Shown here piece after piece: positions 61,094 through 64,000 of a stretch of DNA of 64,000 bases. The notes beneath the pieces were generated by a model, which saw nothing but the letters and a program-made list of their open reading frames with translations, did not search any database and was not told the DNA's origin. This DNA is from Deltaproteobacteria bacterium (GTDB lineage: Bacteria; Lernaellota; Lernaellaia; JACKCT01): contig JAOSJX010000012.1 of the NCBI GenBank assembly GCA_027493875.1, positions 248,001-312,000 on the forward strand, written 5' to 3'. Numbering within the stretch: position 1 is the stretch's first letter; the number at the start of each line of letters is the position of its first letter. The position numbers were made by a program, and so were the translations under genes.

Positions 61094-62241
61094 ATGGCGA
61101 CAACGCAGGAAAACGTGGCCGACGTCCAAGAGGTCGTCAAGCACCACATTCTCATCGTGGATGACGAGGAGGAAAACCTCGATCTCCTGGAGTCCACGCT
61201 GCGCCGCGGGAACGTTCTGTTCAAAGCCGCCAGCGGCGAGGAAGCGAAGACGATCATCGAGAGCGAGACCGTCCAAATGGTCATCACCGACCAGCGCATG
61301 CCCGGCATCTCCGGCACGCAGCTTCTCGAATACCTCCGCGAAAAGGACGACCGCATTATCCGGATTCTCATCACCGGCTACGCGGATATGAAAGTCGCCG
61401 TCGAGGCCATCAACAAGGGCGGCGTTCATCGCTACATCAACAAGCCGTGGGATCCCGGCGAGCTGCGCAAGATCGTCGCCGCGGAACTCGCGCGCTTCGA
61501 CCTCGAGGAACGCAACAAGCAGTTGACCGAGGCGCTGATGCGCCAGAACGAGGAGTTGGAGCGGAAAAAGAGCGAGATCGAGCGCCTGGCGATGGAATAC
61601 AAAAGAGCAAAAAGAGGTCGCCGTCGAGATGAGCGACAAGCTCGCGCGTTCGAACGTCGACCTGCTCAAAGCGCAGGAAGAAATCAAGCTCCAGAACGTC
61701 AAGCTCGAAGCCGCCAACAAAAAGCTCGAGCGCCTGTCCATCACCGACAGCCTCACCGGCTTCTACAACAAGCGGTACATGCATCAACTCCTCGAAAGCG
61801 AACTCGGCCGCGCCAAGCGTTACAGCAAGAGCCTGTCGCTGATGATGGTGGACCTCGACAAATTCAAGCACGCCAACGACTCCTACGGCCATCTCTTCGG
61901 CGACGCGGTGCTCAAAAGCGTGACCGACACCATTCGGAAAAAAATATCCGGGAGACCGACTGGCCGACGCGCTACGGCGGCGACGAGTTCATCATCATCC
62001 TGCCGCACATCGGCGTCGACCGCGCGCACTACCTCGCGAAACGCATTCACGCCGACATCCGCGCGCTGCATTTGCCGGCGCCCACCGGCGAACCTTTCGT
62101 CCCCACCGTGTCCGTCGGCATCGCCTATTTTCCGATGGAGGGAAGGAAGAAGTCACCAAGGAAGAGCTCATCGAGGCGGCCGACAAAGCGCTCTACGAGG
62201 CCAAGGAAGGCGGCCGCAATCGGATTGTGATCGCCGCGTAA
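61094..62241 (+). CDS. Response regulator with GGDEF diguanylate cyclase domain
   Basis: About 382 residues with three breaks (near 61612, 61948 and 62147). Receiver domain (HHILIVDDEEENLDLL, acceptor Asp in MVITDQRMPG, switch Lys in YINKPW), a coiled-coil linker of about 80 residues, then a GGDEF domain: SITDSLTGFYNKRYM, the active site RYGGDEF, and the inhibitory I-site RETD five residues before it. It makes c-di-GMP when phosphorylated and should be product-inhibited. It lies 3 bp before a PAS histidine kinase gene, its probable partner. Confidence 0.92.
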
Positions 62242-62244
62242 ATC

Positions 62245-63931
62245 ATGTTGAACCGCATCGTTCGCTGGATCGTCAGAAATACCGCCCTGGGCTTCTTTAT
62301 CTGCGTGACCCTGCCCTCCACGGGCATCCTCGTCTTCGCCGTCATGGCGCTGAACGCCACGGCCGGAAAAGCGCCGACGCCGCGCGAATACGCGCTGGTC
62401 ATCGGCATCTGGGCCATGCTGGCGGTCGGCGGCGGCCTGTTCGCCTTTTTTCGTCGGAAAACGCCTCGGCCAATCGCTGGAAGGCATTTCCGACGCCGCG
62501 GAATCGCTGGCGCGCGGCGATTCCCCCGCGCAACTCAGCGATTTGACGCAAACGGGCTTCTGGAAAGTCACCAAGGCGATTTCACGGCTCGGCGAGGTCG
62601 TCGACGAACGCACCGAATCGCTGTCGGACGAACTCAAAAACAAACTCGGCGCGCAGCTCTCCGAGGAAAAACGGCGCTTCGAGGCCTTCCTTCGCGGCAT
62701 CGGCGACGCGGTGACGATCGTCGACCAGGACTACCGCATCATCTACGTCAACGACACCGTCAAACGCGTCTTCGGCGATCCCACCGGCGAGTATTGCTAC
62801 AAGTTCTACGAACATAAAACGGAGGTGTGCGGCGGCTGCCCCGTGAAAAAATCGTTTGAAACCGGCAACGTCGAGACGAGCCTGCGGCGCGTCTATACCA
62901 AGGAAGACAAGCTGCTCTACATGGAAAACACGGGCAGCCCCATCCGCGACGAACGCGGGCGCATCATCGCCGGCATCGAGCTCGCGCGCGACGTTACCCA
63001 GCGCATCCGCCTCGAACGCAGCGTCGAAATCCGCTCGCGCGAACTCGCGATGGCCAACGAGGAGCTGCGCATCACCAACGAACAGTTGCAGCGCGCCTAT
63101 GAAGAACTCAAAGCCGCCCAGTCCGCGCTCTTCCAGTCCGAAAAAATGGCCTCGCTCCGGCGTTCTCGTCGCCGGCATCGCGCACGAGATCAACAACCCG
63201 ATCAACTTCGTCTACGGCTCCATGCCGCTGTTGGAAGAAAACATCAACGCGCTGCTCGGCCTGATCGCCACGCTCGAAAAGTGCCGCTCCCCGAGGAGCA
63301 TCGCAAGACCATCGAGCTGATGAAAACCGAGCTCGATCTCGACTACGTGCGCGAGGACGTCCGCAAGATCGTCAAAAACGTCACCACCGGCGCGCAGCGC
63401 ATTAAGGAAATCGTCGCCAACCTGCGGACCTTCTCGCGCGTCGATTCCAGTGAAAACGCCGACGTGGACGTGCACGAGGGGCTCGACAGCACCCTCGAAA
63501 TTCTGCGGCACGAATACAAGAACCGCATCGAGATCGTGAAGGAATACGGCGAAGTGCCGCGACTGATCGGCAGCCCCGGCAAGCTCAACCAGGTGTTTAT
63601 GAATATCCTGCATAACGCCATTCAGGCCATCGAGGACCGCGGCACGATCACGCTCCGGACGCGCGTCGAAGACGGCAACAAAGCGGTCATCGAGATTCAG
63701 GACACGGGATCGGGCATTCCCGACGAGGTGCTCAGCAAGATTTTCGATCCGTTTTTCACCACGAAAAAAGTGGGCGAGGGCACGGGGCTTGGCCTTTCGC
63801 TCAGCTACAGTATTATCCAGGACCATAAGGGCAAGCTTTCGGCCGAAAGCCAGCCGGGCAAAGGCACCACGTTCCATATCGAATTGCCCATCCATGGCGC
63901 GGCCGGCGGCGTCCAGCAAAAGGCTTCGTAA
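62245..63931 (+). CDS. PAS-domain sensor histidine kinase
   Basis: About 561 residues with three breaks (near 62460, 63157 and 63290). Two N-terminal membrane helices, a HAMP-like linker, a PAS domain (IGDAVTIVDQDYRIIYVNDT) containing a CGGCP pair that could bind metal or sense redox state, a coiled coil, HisKA with VAGIAHEINNPINF, and an intact HATPase (NQVFMNILHNAIQAIED, DTGSGIP, GTGLGLSLSYSI). Likely phosphorylates the GGDEF response regulator encoded upstream. Its stop overlaps the def start. Confidence 0.9.
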
Positions 63932-64000
63932 TGAGCGTCCGGAAAATCGTGTTGCATCCCGACCCCGTCCTCAAGGAAAAGTGCGCCCCCGTGCGCGCAT
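63931..64000 (+). CDS. def: Peptide deformylase (5' fragment)
   Basis: Only 23 codons are present before the window ends: MSVRKIVLHPDPVLKEKCAPV. This matches the usual N-terminus of peptide deformylase (basic start, then a PDP-L-x-x-C-PV pattern). The enzyme removes formyl from nascent proteins. It overlaps the kinase stop by one base (TAATG). Confidence 0.75.
   Translation, partial: MSVRKIVLHPDPVLKEKCAPVRA

Overview
The window is GC-rich, densely coded bacterial chromosome with no rRNA, tRNA, CRISPR or phage signal. Housekeeping genes (queG, uvrC, comEC, hisS, rlmN, the start of def) sit among envelope genes: lipoproteins, an OmpA-family protein, an RND efflux operon and LytM and CAP proteins. 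This marks a Gram-negative-type organism. Several secreted proteins carry long Asp-rich runs and short Gly/Cys-rich C-termini, a style common in deltaproteobacterial and related candidate-phylum genomes. That placement is inference only.

Layout. 1-3 kb: two tandem paralogous membrane acyltransferases and a lipoprotein hydrolase (minus). 3-5.6 kb: queG, an M20D amidohydrolase and a 54-codon membrane ORF. 5.6-13 kb: a minus-strand, partly overlapping gene run encoding a permease fused to an SPFH domain, HflC-like and HflK-like proteins, an alpha-solenoid protein and a degenerate hybrid histidine kinase. The run ends in a 183-bp palindromic MITE-like element. 13-16.3 kb: spermidine-synthase-like enzyme, CorA, an SGNH-like protein lacking its Ser, and RidA. 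16.3-31 kb: surface and secretion region with Asp-rich lipoprotein, alpha/beta hydrolase, lamin-tail protein, M14 peptidase with PKD domains, HEAT/beta-helix lipoprotein and two GT-C-like membrane proteins. 31-41.7 kb: CapA, uvrC-comEC, hisS, MDR dehydrogenase, beta-helix protein, NodB deacetylase and a UbiA-family transferase. 41.7-43 kb: ParA-like ATPase with a phasin-like coiled-coil protein. 43-50 kb: two TetR regulators and a TolC/MFP/RND operon. 50-58.5 kb: purple acid phosphatase, pseudo-receiver/anti-sigma-type ATPase, LytM peptidase, small lipoprotein, OmpA protein and a Thr/Ser-rich secreted protein. 58.5-64 kb: rlmN, CAP lipoprotein, then a GGDEF response regulator, a PAS histidine kinase and def behind a structured leader.

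A caution dominates the annotation. About two thirds of the genes, including essential ones, are broken by single-base indels that mostly fall in homopolymer runs. This looks like uncorrected sequencing error, so genes are reported at full extent with the breaks described. The most interesting biology is the permease-SPFH/HflKC locus, the Asp-rich/Cys C-terminal tails, the central-palindrome MITE, the repeated loss of phospho-acceptor residues in signalling proteins, and the structured leader before the diguanylate cyclase.
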